This document shows, one piece after another, positions 34,480 through 45,656 of a stretch of DNA of 64,000 nucleotides; within the stretch, counting starts at the first letter, position 1; the number at the start of each line of letters is the position of its first letter. The stretch spans positions 43,452,464 through 43,516,463 of the forward strand of contig JAMXBB010000009.1 of the NCBI GenBank assembly GCA_024138015.1, in the 5' to 3' direction. The translations under genes and the position numbers were made by a program. Source of the DNA: Lumnitzera littorea (Eukaryota; Streptophyta; Magnoliopsida; Myrtales; Combretaceae). Under the pieces are notes generated by a model. It did no database searches, was not told where the DNA came from, and saw only the letters and a list, made by a program, of their open reading frames with translations.

Positions 34480-34694
34480 AGTTTTTCTATGACATTGAAA
34501 GTTACTTTTGGGAAGACCCATGCTTGTTTAAAATTGGTGTGGATAAAATAGTTCATAGATGTACATCTCAATTAGAAGGTTAGCAAATTTTAGAACATTG
34601 ACATTCAAGACCAACAAGAGGACACTTAAGTGCAAATAAAATGGCTTACATAGTCCTCGAATGTGGTTTTTATTGGTTGACACTATTTAGAGAT
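34480..34694 (+). pseudogene. Athila integrase N-terminus, before the insertion
   Basis: ESYFWEDPCLFKIGVDKIVH leads into the HHCC zinc region HSRPTRGHLSANKMAYIVLE and GFYWLTLFRD. The coding sequence stops at 34694, within the target duplication GAGAT, and goes on at 45657 with the second half of the zinc finger. Stop codons are present upstream. Confidence 0.85.
34690..34694 (+). repeat. Target-site duplication GAGAT, left copy
   Basis: Identical to 45652-45656 at the other end of the nested element. Confidence 0.9.
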
Positions 34695-35765
34695 TGTAGA
34701 CACATAATTTTTGCCCTCTTTTTTTATTTTTAGAATAGGTTAAAAGTCCTATATTAGAAAAAAATACAAAAAATAGAAAAATAAGAAAACCCAAAAAAAA
34801 AGAGAGACTTAGGAAAAAATACAAAAAAATAGAAAAATAAGAAAATCCAAAAATTTGAAGTTCAAGAAAATAAAAGAAATAGGAAAATAGGAGAAAAAAA
34901 CATAAAAAATAAGAAATTTAGAAAAAAAAATAAAAAAGGAAAAATTTAGAAAAATATATGAAAAATTTGAAAAGTCACAAAAATAGGAAGATTTGAAAAA
35001 ATAAGGAATTTAAAAAATAATAATTTTTTGTTGCTTGAATAAAATAAATTTTTAATTCAATTAAATTTAAAATAAAGGACCATTAAATCTAAGTTTAGAT
35101 TTAAATCTATCCCAAACTGATGTAGTTCATATGTGTAATTTTAATTTTAATTATATATATGAACAAAATATAAGCCAATGACTTAACAGATAAGTACATG
35201 AATAAGATATTGAGGTTTGGTTTTTGAGCACAAAAATAGCTTTATTATTGTCATTTATTTTGGTCAAATTTGACTTAAAAAGAGGAAAAACAAAAAAAAA
35301 TCGGAGGAGGATGGAATCCATTTTATTTTAAAGTTCAGAGCACACTCACACGCATAAGAGAGGAAATTTTCATTTTGAATCCATACACACACACGCACAA
35401 GGGACCTACTTAGAAAACAGTCAAACCCCCACTCTCTCTCCCGCTCTCTCTCTGTCTCTCCACACTCGGTCAACTCTCCCTCTCTCTCACCAAGCCAAAC
35501 ACGTACACGCAGAAATTAGACTCACATTCTCCCTCGCTCGCTCATAGGACCAAACCACAGCAGACCCTAACCCACTCCAGCCTCTCACCGAACACTCACA
35601 CGACTCAGGCCGCTTCTCTCTATCTCTCTCACTACAACCAAAACAGAAACACACAAACGTGAAGGGCGAAATCCACTTTCGAGCAGGGGAGCAGCACACA
35701 GACACATTCTCGGCCTTCTCTCTTTCACAAACTGTCTCGACACACTCTCGGCTCTCTCTCAACGG

Positions 35766-35768
<3 letters not shown>

Positions 35769-35812
<44 letters not shown>
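35769..35812. repeat. (CT)22 microsatellite
   Basis: Forty-four bases of pure CT. The same site in the 3' LTR (44033-44041) has only about four units, so the run grew after insertion or shrank in the other copy. Confidence 0.95.
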
Positions 35813-35814
<2 letters not shown>

Positions 35815-35996
35815 ACCAGCCCACTCTCACGCACATCACCGACCACCCTCATCCTTTGGCCACCGACACAACCATCCACCATCTTCGTTGACTGACTCCT
35901 TCGGGGATTCACACACGCTTCTCTCTCCCTCACAACGAGCTACGAATTCATCTCTCTCAGCCTTGACCCCACGTCCACGTCATTGGCCAAAAGTCA

Positions 35997-36004
35997 CTAT
36001 ATAG
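35997..36004 (+). promoter_or_regulatory. Possible TATA box, CTATATAG
   Basis: CACTATATAGTTTAC with ATTGGCC (inverted CCAAT) about 15 bases upstream. The same arrangement is kept in the 3' LTR at 44225-44232 although bases around it have changed. Confidence 0.5.
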
Positions 36005-37428
36005 TTTACCGCTCCATCACCACTGACAGCTTCATCACTGCAACAGCACAAGCAACACACACATGCCTACGAACGCGAACCCAAACCCAGTCATCCTTGC
36101 TGTCGAACACAACCCACAACCAAGCACCACACTCCATCCCCAAATCTGACTCTGCAATAGTCAACCCCATACGCAATCGCCAATCTCGACCACCACTGAA
36201 ACCTCCACAAAATCTTAAGGCGTAGTGTTTAAAACCCCTATCATCAGTTACTTTGTCATAAAAATCCAGTTTTCCATTCGATTTGTTGGAAGAATCACTG
36301 TATGCGACGTTGGACTGCTGTTACTATTGAAGGAAAGAAGAAGGAGACCCATGCGTTGTTGAATCTCTCGATCCGACCCGATGCATCAAGTCCGACCCAC
36401 GCCCAGCTCCTATCCAATCCATGTGATGCCCCTGGTCCGACCCTGTTTGTTTAGGGGATAGAGTAGTTTAGTTGTTTTTTTTCTTTTATTTTATTTATTT
36501 ATTTTATTCGATTGTAATTATAAAAATTTTAACAAAAACGCAAAATAGACAAAAAGATAGAAAAATGAAAAAAGGAAATCAAGAAAAAAGAGGAAAGAAA
36601 GAAAAGCAAAAAAAAAAAGGAAGAATTATCTAATTTTATTTTAAAAAAAAAAAAAAATATATATAACAATAATAAGTTGATAAATAAAAAATAATAAATT
36701 GAATTTATCGCTTAGAAAATCAACTTTCCAAAAATAAATGGATTTTTTTCCAAATTAGCATTACATTAGGATCTTCCAAAAAATCAAACCGATTTAGGAC
36801 TCTTAAAAAATTTCTTTAAATAAATCAAAATAAGTAAAAACACAAGTCTAACTGTTTTTTCAAAAATTAAAATCAATCAACGCGCTATATTTTTTGTAAA
36901 TGAACTAAAGAAGTCTGATCTTAAATAACGAGTACATATGTACTCGTACATCAGTACAATACGACTTAAAATATGGAAAGTTTTTATTTTTTCCATCTTT
37001 GTAAAAATTTCTGTAAGTTAACTAATTTAGTCACATATTATATGATTAGTCATTTAGAAATTAAAAAGGGTTTATTTGAAAAACGAAGTTAAATTTAGAA
37101 AGTTAAAAAGTGGTACTCGTTGAGGGTTTAATAAATTAGCCTTTGAATCTAGATCTCTAGTTTTCAAAAAACCGTTTTATAAAATGGTTTAATCGATAAA
37201 CCGGTAGCTAAGTTATAATTAATCCTTCTAATTGGTTATAACTTAACTCTTTTTCCCGATTTCAATTAGGTGATGACCCTAAAGTAATTTCAAAATATAA
37301 AAAGAATCGATTTTCTTTGAATCCTAATCGAGAGTTAACACTAAACGAGTAAGGGTTTAGTATTGATCGGTTTAAAAAAGACCTAATTTAAAAGGAATTA
37401 AGAGGGTAAAAAACTAGGCTAGATAGCT

Positions 37429-37447
37429 TGGCGACTCCACTGGGGAC
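37429..37447 (+). promoter_or_regulatory. Primer-binding site, tRNA-Arg
   Basis: TGGCGACTCCACTGGGGAC, three bases after the LTR. It is the complement of the 3' end of plant tRNA-Arg (CCCCAGCGGAGTCG-CCA) with one change, the primer typical of Tat/Ogre elements. Confidence 0.88.
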
Positions 37448-38036
37448 GTCAAGAAGGCTAACCACTTAAAAACATTTCGAAATTAAAATCAGTTTTCAAA
37501 TTATCCATGTTGTTTAGTCATTTGTTTATTTGTTGTTGACTTTATGTATATATTTGTTTTAACTAACACAATTATTTTGCAAATAGCATACACCGAGGCA
37601 TTAAGGGTACAAGGTAAATGCGGTCAAACCCAGGCCGTCTTAGGATCTTAGGAGAAAGGCTATTATGTAAGTTCCAAACATAGTGAAGCAACCATTGTTC
37701 GAGGCCGATTAGGCTACCCAACTTAAACTCATGTGACTAATGAAAGTGTTTTCTAAAAACAAGTGAGATCATAGAGCTTAAGGACCTTTTAAAACTCACC
37801 CTAATTGCATGTACTTCCCTCTAAGCTTGAGTTAATACACTACTCTTAAGAAATTGCAACCTTACTAATCATTCAAGAGTTTTAATGCAAACAAGTTTTT
37901 AAAAATTACAATGGGGTTGCAAATTGAGGAGTAATGTATTAATCCAAACGACCTTAACATTTGCATATTTCCACTTTTTTTTTTTCTCTTGTTGCATAGA
38001 TGACCGATCCTTGTCCATAAAATGTGTAGACTTAGG

Positions 38037-38192
38037 ATGGCAAACAACCAAGCAAATGATCAGGCGAACCATAGGCCACTAGACACTTCTAGGTTTCGTA
38101 AGCAGGTGCTAAGAGATGAAATTACCTATTCAAAGGAAAAGCTCGAGTGTTCTGAAGCTCACAACCGGACCTTAAGGTTCTTTTTGGCATAG
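38037..38192 (+). pseudogene. Short ORF remnant at the element's gag position
   Basis: ATG at 38037 opens 51 codons (MANNQANDQANHRPL ... SKEKLECSEAHNRTLRFF). After a TAG the same frame goes on as VIRDTYEIIEDLKAHL, then further stops. The composition is polar and charged with a possible coiled coil. It lies about 590 bases after the primer site, where gag or an extra ORF1 would start in a Tat/Ogre element. I do not recognise a family with confidence; it may be the stump of such an ORF. Confidence 0.4.
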
Positions 38193-40880
38193 GTCATTAG
38201 GGATACTTATGAGATAATAGAGGACCTTAAGGCCCATTTATAGGACTTAATGTAGAGTCTTTCCAATTCAGATCTAAAGAGCTTAGAATAAAATTCCTGA
38301 ATAAATTTTAGCTTCTCTGCATTTGTTTTTGTATTTTGATCCATTTTTTTTTTCAAAATAATAAAGCTCTCTTTAGTTCATTGTTCTTTATTCTTTTCCC
38401 ATCTTTGCAAAAGGTCTCTCAATAAACAGTTATCTAACCACTATTCGATCTCATTTGAGGCTATGTAAATAAAATCCATAAACTTGTAAATAGAAATCCA
38501 AAAATCACCATCTATATTTGTAAATTATTTTTTGAAAATAAAACTTTTCCCTCTCTTAAAAAAAAAAAGAAAAAAGAAAAAAGGAAAAATTTGAAAATGA
38601 AAAGAAAAGTTTCCAACGGCTAGAAATCCTTATGGGCCTAACCTAAAGAGCCAACACAAGCTCGAACCTCTAGCTTACTCAAGTAACCAACCCTAATACT
38701 TAGTTTCCAAACCGCATGAGGTCCTTCGACCTATTAACGAAGCTAAAGACGAGCCTTTCGACCCATTCAATAAACACAAGTCCTTTGGCCCACTCAAGCA
38801 ACCAACCTAAACACTTAGCTTTCAATCCACACCTGATCCTTCGATCTATTAAAGAAGCCAACACGAGCCCCTTATCGTCATCTAAACTAACCACAAGTCA
38901 CTTGGCCAACACTAACCTTAAGCTCATTCAGGCAACCTATCTAGACATAAGCCCCTTAGCTAAGCATTCAACATAAATACTGGCCTACCCAAACATAAGC
39001 CATTAGGCCAGGCAACTAATTCGAACATGAACCACAACCCATCGAAGTAGCTAACTTGAGCATAATCCTCAACCCCTAAAAATGACCAAGCTAAGATGAT
39101 CCCTTAACCTGTTTAGAAAGCTAAGCTCGATCATGAATCGAACCAAAACCCAAAATCAAATACTAAGGCATGATTTGAGAAATTAGGGGGCAAAACCTGA
39201 TCCTGAGCAAATAAAAAATAGACTCCTCCTTAAGAAACCAGTAACTCACTTTTTGAAAAGTTTAGGACAAGAAGAGGCAAACTATATCTTGTACACTAAC
39301 CCTTGAAACACTTTGAGAGTTGAGCAATATTAGGTGAGAATACCTTAGACTCATTCCTTAAAGAAAGCCTAGTTTGAATGTAATACATAGATTAAAGTGA
39401 AGTTAGGCATTCATTTATAAATATTAAATACAATCATCTGTTGTTCACCTCGTTGGACCTATTTAGAAAATTTTCAAATTCAAACCTTATCAAGAACCAC
39501 CCCACGATGGGGCAATTCGGAGATTAAGATCATTGAGTAGAATATAGGGGTAAAATTGATTTATACTTGTTTAAGTAACATTAATCTAAAAACAACTTTT
39601 TATTTCTGATAAATTATTTTTCTTTGAAACGAAAAAGAGCCAATTTCCTTTTCAAACACCTCAAGCCTATACAAATAGAAATCCATGGATTTAAGGCCCT
39701 AAATCACTTAAAAGCAAAAAAAAAAATAATCACTCTTAGAGTCCAAAAGAAAAGAGAGAATAATAAGAGATAATAGGGCAAAGCAATTAAAAAAGGAAAA
39801 AAAAAAAAGAAAAGAGGCCAAAGAATTGGGCTCAGTAGTGTAGGACGAAAAGCCTTAAGAAATATTTCACATCCCAGCAAAGGCAATCAAACCAAATCAA
39901 AGGGCCATGAGTCAATACCCAAATTGCCTTAGAAAACATAAGGCCTTAAATCACACTCTTAAGCCCAGGATCCCAAATCTCCATATCTACTTTAACACTC
40001 GAAAGCCTCCCTTACCTATATTAAATCACATAAGGCCTCCCCACCCATAATATCACCCTTACACATGAAAAAGCTCTTTCGATATTGAAAAATAATTCAT
40101 CTTTAATAAAAATTGTTTTTGAAACTAGGGTAAGCATACTTCTAATTTTTCCCCAAGGTCTTTGATTTGTTCACTTAGGATTAATAAAAGTATTTATATC
40201 AAAATAGGCCTCTTCGTTAATCCTTTCTGAAACCCTTAAACCAAAAGCCTAAATTCATAAGGTTGAATCGAAAAAATACCTAACGAATTGATCAAGGTGT
40301 ATTATTTGCAAAATGGATTGTAATTTTTGGAATTATAGTCGAGAGTGAAATCTAGACCAAGAGCTAACAAGGAAGACCTCTTTGACTAAACTAATCATAA
40401 GTTATCTTTTCCTTAAGAAAGGAATATCTTGAAATCACAAAAGCGCTATGAGAAGCCCTAAGGTCAAGAGCATTAAGAAACTCCACATTATTACCAAAGA
40501 TAGGGGTGGCTATAAGATTGTTCCTTAATAAGAATTTATAACCATTGGCAAAACTTTCAAAAACAAAAAAAAAAAAAAGAAAGAGAAAGTAAAGGCTTGT
40601 CAAAAAATTCTTGTCCAATCCATGTCGGCTCGAGTAGCTAAGCTTTCAATCCATGTCATTCGCTTCCTTTCTAAGGTGGTCATTTTTTAGTCTAAGTCAT
40701 TCTTCCCTAATTGTAGCTTTTAACATCCTTCAAACTCTTTTTTCAAATCAAGGGGCCTATCCTTACTCTTTCCCTTTTTCATAAATGGTTTTTTAATAAT
40801 CTTTTAGTAAATACTTTTACAAGTCAAGAAGCCTTTTAAAACTGGTTGCTTTCCTTCCTTTTATTCTCTAATCCTTCACC
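38193..40880. other. Internal region without genes, with degenerate repeats
   Basis: At 38640-39120 there are loose repeats of about 35-45 bases with words such as CCTTCGACC, AAGCCAACACGAGCC and CACTTGGCC; the open frames 38700-38894 and 38716-38976 come from these. The rest (39130-40880) is A-rich with scattered 'AAGGCC' words. Open frames 39704-39886 and 40391-40618 span poly-A tracts read on the minus strand and are not genes. Confidence 0.6.
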
Positions 40881-40889
40881 AATTTCCTC

Positions 40890-41510
40890 TTAGGGTTCAA
40901 GCCAGTTCTTAGAGTGCTATCCCCTTTTCTATTCTTTTTAGGGTTGTAGCTAGCCTTTAAAGCGCTGCCCTGTCTTTCTAGGGTGTTAGCTAGCTCTTAG
41001 AGTATTGACCCCTCTTTTATTCTTTTTAAGGTTCCAACCAATCTTTAAGACACTATCCTGTCTTTCTAAGGTATTAGCTAGCTCTTAGAACATTAACCCC
41101 TCTTTTATTCCTTCTAGGATTCCAACCAGCCTTTAGAGCACTGTTCCATCTTTCTAGGGTGTCAACTAGCTCTTAGAGCTCTAACCCCTATTTTATTCTT
41201 TTTAAGGTTCTAGCTAACCTTTAGGGCGCTATCTTGTTTTTCTATGGTATCAGCTAGCTCTTAGAGCTTTGACCCCTCTTTTATTCTTTTTAGAGTTTTA
41301 GCCAGCTCTTAGAGCATTGTCCCCTTTTTTATTCTTTTAGGGTTTTAGCTAGCCTTGAGAGCACTGTCCTGTCTTTTGAGAGTGTTAACAGGCTCTTAGA
41401 GCACTAACTCCTCTTTTATTCTTCTCAAGGATTTAGCCAACCTTTAAGACATTATCCCATCTATCATTTTAAGGATCCCGTTAGCCTTTAGGGCATCATC
41501 TCATCTTCTT
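40890..41510 (+). repeat. Higher-order tandem array, 88-bp unit of two 44-bp halves
   Basis: The word GACCCCTCTTTTATTC or close variants recur at 41008, 41096, 41184 and 41272, exactly 88 apart. Within each 88 bp there are two related halves: one with AGCTAGCCTTTAGAGCGCT then GTCCTGTCTTTCTA, and one with AGCTAGCTCTTAGAGC then ACCCCTCTTTTATTC. Further copies to 41510 are less regular. Confidence 0.9.
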
Positions 41511-41579
41511 TTCTAGGCTACTAGCTAGCTTTCAACCCCTCTATCGTCAACTCCATATAGGATCTTCAGCAAGCCCATA

Positions 41580-41770
41580 AAGTGCTTCCCTCACCAACTT
41601 TCTCTTAGAAAGCCCACAAGGCACGTTTCCTCATCATCTTTCTCTTAGCAAGCCCATAGAGCACTTCCCTTCATCAAATTCTCTTAGTGAGCCTATAAGG
41701 TGCTTCTATTCTTTTAGTGAGCCTATGAGGTGCTTCTATTCTTTTAGTGAGCCTATAGGGCGCTTCTCTT
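41580..41770 (+). repeat. Tandem array, 33-48 bp units
   Basis: Repeats of CTCTTAG-AAGCCCATA-AG-GCTTCC type. Three near-identical 33-bp copies of TTTTAGTGAGCCTATGAGG lie at about 41680-41770. Confidence 0.85.
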
Positions 41771-41879
41771 TCACCGATCCCATAGCAATCCCATAGGGTA
41801 CTTCTCTTCATCAAGTTTTTAAGTTAGGGTCTTAGCCAACTCTAGGAGCGCTTCACCCATTTCACTTAAGATAATTAGC

Positions 41880-42720
41880 TTAGAGGAGAACCACCAAGTT
41901 CTTTAGGGTTTCTAAGGTTTCTAGTCCTTGAGAGATGCTACTGCCTAGGTTAGTGAGCCTAGTAAAGCACTACCAGATTTTCCAGATCAATCAAATTTAA
42001 GGTTATTAATCCTCAAAAAACGCTCCTACCTAAGTTAATGAGCCTAATGAGACACTACTAAGTTTTCCAGATCGATCAAATTCTAGGGTTGCTAGTCCTC
42101 TAAAGACGCTTCGGCCTAAGTTAGTGAGCCTATTGAATTATTACTAGGTTTTCCAAATTGATCAAATTCTTGAGTTGCTAATCCTCAAGATACACTCCCA
42201 CCTAGGTTAGTGAGCCTAGTAAGGCACAACCAAGTTTTAAATTGATCCTAGTTTATGGTTGCTAGTCCTTGAGAGACGCTTTCTCCTAGGTTAGTGAGCC
42301 TAGTGAAGCATGACCAGGTTCTAGATTGATCAAATTATAGGGTTGCTAGTCCCCGAAAGATGCACCTACCTAGTTCAATTAACATAGTAGAGCATTACTA
42401 GGTTTCAGTTCAGGGTCTTAACCAGCTCTAAAAATGCTTTATCTGCTTTGGTTAGTTAGTTCATTAGCGTACGATTAAGTTTCCTCATCATTTTAAGGTC
42501 TTAGCCAACTTAAGGAATGCTTTGCCTGCCTTGGTTAGTCAGCTTATTGGGGTACAATCAAGTTTCCTCTATCAGTTTAGGGTCTTAGTCAGCTTTAGAA
42601 ATGCTTTACCTACCTTAGTCAGTCAGCCCACTAAGGGTACGATAAAGTTTTCTCATTCTTTTTAGGGCCTTAGTCAGTTCAAAAAGTACTTCACCCATTT
42701 CATCTCAATTTGTCAGCTCA
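41880..42720 (+). repeat. Tandem arrays with 84-86 bp units
   Basis: First block: GTTAGTGAGCCTAGT-like words at 41950, 42034, 42120, 42206 and 42290, with CTAGTCCT-GAGACGCT in each unit. Second block: GGGTCTTAGCCAGCT-like words at 42413, 42495, 42580 and 42665. Both have nearly the same unit length as the 88-bp array before them. Confidence 0.88.
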
Positions 42721-42918
42721 TAAGAGTATGACCAAACTTCAATTCTTTTTTCAGTCCTTCACCCAACTTTTAGAGCGCTACCCCTCTCCTCACCAAATCC
42801 CCAATATTAGACATAATATAGTTAGTTAGCTAGCTTTAGCGCTTCTTAGTATAAATCCACCCTTGAGGTAAAAATAACGTTTACTTTATCTTTGTGGTAA
42901 AGTTTTGCTCAAACTTCA

Positions 42919-42934
42919 CTAAAAAGAGGAGCAG
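42919..42934 (+). promoter_or_regulatory. Polypurine tract before the 3' LTR
   Basis: ACTAAAAAGAGGAGCAG directly precedes TTGTAAACAC. It is purine-rich and would prime plus-strand synthesis. Confidence 0.65.
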
Positions 42935-42935
42935 T

Positions 42936-45651
42936 TGTAAACACTTAATTTTTGCTTCTTCTTTTTTTTTTTTTAGAATAGAATAAAGGGTCCTAAATTA
43001 GAAAAAAAAAAACAAAAAATAGAAAAATAAGAAAATCCAAAAATATGTAGTTCAAGAAAATTAAATAAAATAGGAAAAAAAACACAAAAAATAAGAAATT
43101 TAGAAAAAATACAAAAAAGGTGGAAAATTTTAGAAAAATATATGAGAAATTTGAAGTCACAAAAATAGAAAGATTTGAAAAAATACGCAATTTAGAAAAC
43201 AATAAATTTTTTGTTGCTTAAATATAATAGAATAGATTTTTAATTTAATTAGACTTAAAATAAAAGATCATTAAATTTGGGTTTAGATTTAAATATAACT
43301 CGAGTTAATTTAGTTTATATATGTAATTTAATTACATATATGGATAAGATACAAATTAATGGCTTAACGGATAAATACATAAATAAGACATTAAAGTTTT
43401 ATTTGAGGTTATAAAAGTACCTTTTTATTTTTTTTAGGCGATTTATTATAGCAATTTCACCAAATTAATAGTGAAAATGCAAAATAGACATGGAATACTA
43501 TAATTTAAGTACAAAATATAGCCTTATTATTGTCATTTATTTTGGTCAAATTTGACTTGAAAAGAGGAAAAACAAGAAAATCGAAGGAGGATGGAATCCA
43601 TTTTCTTTTAAAGTTCAGAGCACACTCAAAAGAACAGGAGGGGGAATTTTCATTTTGAATCCATACACCGGGGGGCCCACTTAGAAAATAGTCAGATCCT
43701 CACTCTCTCTCTCCATTGGGTCTCTCTCCCTCTCTCTCCCCAAGTCGTACACACAGAAATTGGACTCTCATTCTCGCTCGCTCGCTCGCTCACAGGACCG
43801 AACCATAGCAGACCCTAAGCCACTCCAGCTTCTCGCACAGCACCAATCCCGCCGAACACTCACACAATTCAGGTCGCTTCTCTCTCTCTCTCTCATTACA
43901 ACCAAAACAGAAACACACACATGCGGGGGGCGAAATCCACTTTTGAATAGAGGAGCAGCACACACACACATTCTCAGCGTTCTCTCTTTCACAGACTCTC
44001 TCGACACACTCTCAGCTCTCTCTCGACGGACCCTCTCTCTCAACTAACCCACTCTCACGCACAACACCGACCACCCTCATCCTTTAGCCACCGACCCAAC
44101 CATCCACCATCCTCGTTGATTGACTCCCTCGGGGATTTACACACACTTCTCTCTCCCTCACAATGAGCTACGAACTCGTCTCTCTCAGCCTTCACCCCAC
44201 GTCCACGTCATTGGCCACAAGTCACTATATAGTTTACTGCTCCATCACCACCGATAGCTTCATCACTGCAACAGCACGAGCAACACACACATGCCTAAGA
44301 CTGCGAACCTAAACCCAGTCATCCTTGCTGTCGAACACAAGCCACAACCAAGCACCACCCTCCATCCCTAAATCTAACGCTGCAACAGTCAACCCCACAC
44401 GCGACCTCCAATCTCTACCGCCATTGAAACCTCCAAAAAATCTCAAGGCGTGGTGTTTAAAACCCCTATCATCAGTTACTTTGTCATAAAAATCCAGTTT
44501 TCCTTTTGATTTGTTGGAAGAATCGCTCTGTGTGACGTTGGACTGCTGCTACTATTGAAGGAAAGAAGAAGGAAACCTATGTTTTTTTGAATCTCCTGAT
44601 CCAACCCGACCCATCAAGTCTAACCTGTTCCCAGCTCTTATCCAATCCGTGTGAAGCCCCTGGTCCGACCCTGTTTGTTTAGGGGATAGAGTAGTTTAGT
44701 TGTTTTTTTTTCTTTTATTTTATTTATTTATTTTATTCGATTGTAATTATAAAAATTTTAACAAAAACGCAAAATAGACAAAAAGATAGAAAAAAGAAAA
44801 AAGGAAAAGAAGCAAGAAAAAAGAGGAAAGAAAGAAAAGCAAAAAAAAAAAAGGGAAGAATTATCTAATTTTATTTAAAAAAAACAAATATATATATATA
44901 ACAATAATAAGTCAATGAATAAAAAATAATAAATTTATTTTATCACTTAGAAAATCAACTTTCCAAAAATAAATAAAAATAAATGGATTTTTTTCCAAAT
45001 TAGCATTACTTTAGGATTTTCTAAAAAATCGAACCAATTTAGGACTTTTAGAAAAAAATTTTAAATAAATCAAAATGAATAAAAACATGAACCCAGCTGT
45101 TTTTTCAAAAATTAAAATCACTCGACCTATTATATTTTTGGTAAATGAATTATGAAAGTCTAATCTCGAATAGTGGATACATAGGTACCCGTACGTCAGT
45201 ACGATTCGACTTAAAATATGGAAAATTTTTATTTTTTCCATCTTTGTAAAAATTTGTGTAAGTTAACTAATTTAGTTGCGTGTTACATGATTAGTTGTTT
45301 AGAAATTAAAAAAGGTATATTCGAAAAGTTAAAAAGTGGTACTTGTTTAGAGTTTAATAAATTAGCTTTTAGATCTACATCTCTGTTTTTCAAAAAACAG
45401 TTTTATAAAATGGTTTAATTAATAGATCAATAGCTAAGTTATAACTAATCTACTAAATTGGTTGTAACTTAACTCTTTTTCCCGACTTCGGTCACATGGC
45501 GACTCTAAAATAATTTTAGAATGTAAAAAGATTCGATTTTCTTTAAACCTTATTCGAGAGTCAATACTAAACAGGTAAAAATTTAGTATTGATCAGTTTA
45601 AAGAAAACCTAATTTAAAAGGAACTGGAAGGGTAAAAAACCAAGCTCGATA
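42936..45651 (+). repeat. 3' LTR of the non-autonomous element
   Basis: 2716 bp, TGTAAACACTTAATTTTTGC to GCTCGATA. It is collinear with 34695-37425, with an extra segment of about 90 bp near 43430-43520 and a short CT run. The tRNA-like A box ATGGCTTAACGGATAA is at about 43359-43374. The open frames 43760-44047 and 43768-44043 lie in the CT/CA-rich interior, and 45011-45241 and 45218-45418 in its AT-rich 3' part; the matching 5' LTR frames are not conserved. Confidence 0.9.
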
Positions 45652-45656
45652 GAGAT
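45652..45656 (+). repeat. Target-site duplication GAGAT, right copy
   Basis: Identical to 34690-34694; joining the two sides restores one copy in the integrase zinc region. Confidence 0.9.

Larger units (their letters stand above)
34695..37425 (+). repeat. 5' LTR of the non-autonomous element
   Basis: 2731 bp. Starts TGTAGACACATAATTTTTGC and ends GGCTAGATA. An A-rich tract (34740-35030) is followed by a degenerate tRNA-like A box (35177-35193), a CT/CA-rich interior (35340-36230) with a (CT)22 run, CTATATAG at 35997-36004, and the conserved 'TTAGCC' and 'GATGACCC' blocks (37135-37280). ORFs on both strands of 35264-36225 follow from the CT/CA composition and carry no domain. Confidence 0.9.
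34695..45651 (+). mobile_element. Complete non-autonomous Tat/Ogre-like LTR element, 10.96 kb
   Basis: Two long LTRs (34695-37425 and 42936-45651), a tRNA-Arg primer site, a purine tract at 42919-42934 and a perfect GAGAT target duplication show a real insertion into the Athila integrase. The 5.5-kb internal part has no gag, protease, reverse transcriptase, RNase H or integrase that I can find. It holds only one short ORF remnant (38037-38192), degenerate repeats and a 1.8-kb tandem-repeat domain. The LTRs match at roughly nine in ten bases by eye over 36240-36480 versus 44458-44700, so the insertion is not recent. It is a large retrotransposon derivative that would have depended on proteins of a related Tat/Ogre element. 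Confidence 0.87.

Noticed and set aside
35264..36225. Overlapping open frames on both strands (69, 148, 78 and 80 codons) in the 5' LTR
   Set aside because: They lie in CT/CA-rich LTR interior. The corresponding 3' LTR has different frames and indels, and the long run of Arg-Glu or Ser-Leu is just the CT microsatellite.
42993..43202. Phe-rich 69-codon minus-strand frame
   Set aside because: It is the A-rich LTR tract read in reverse.
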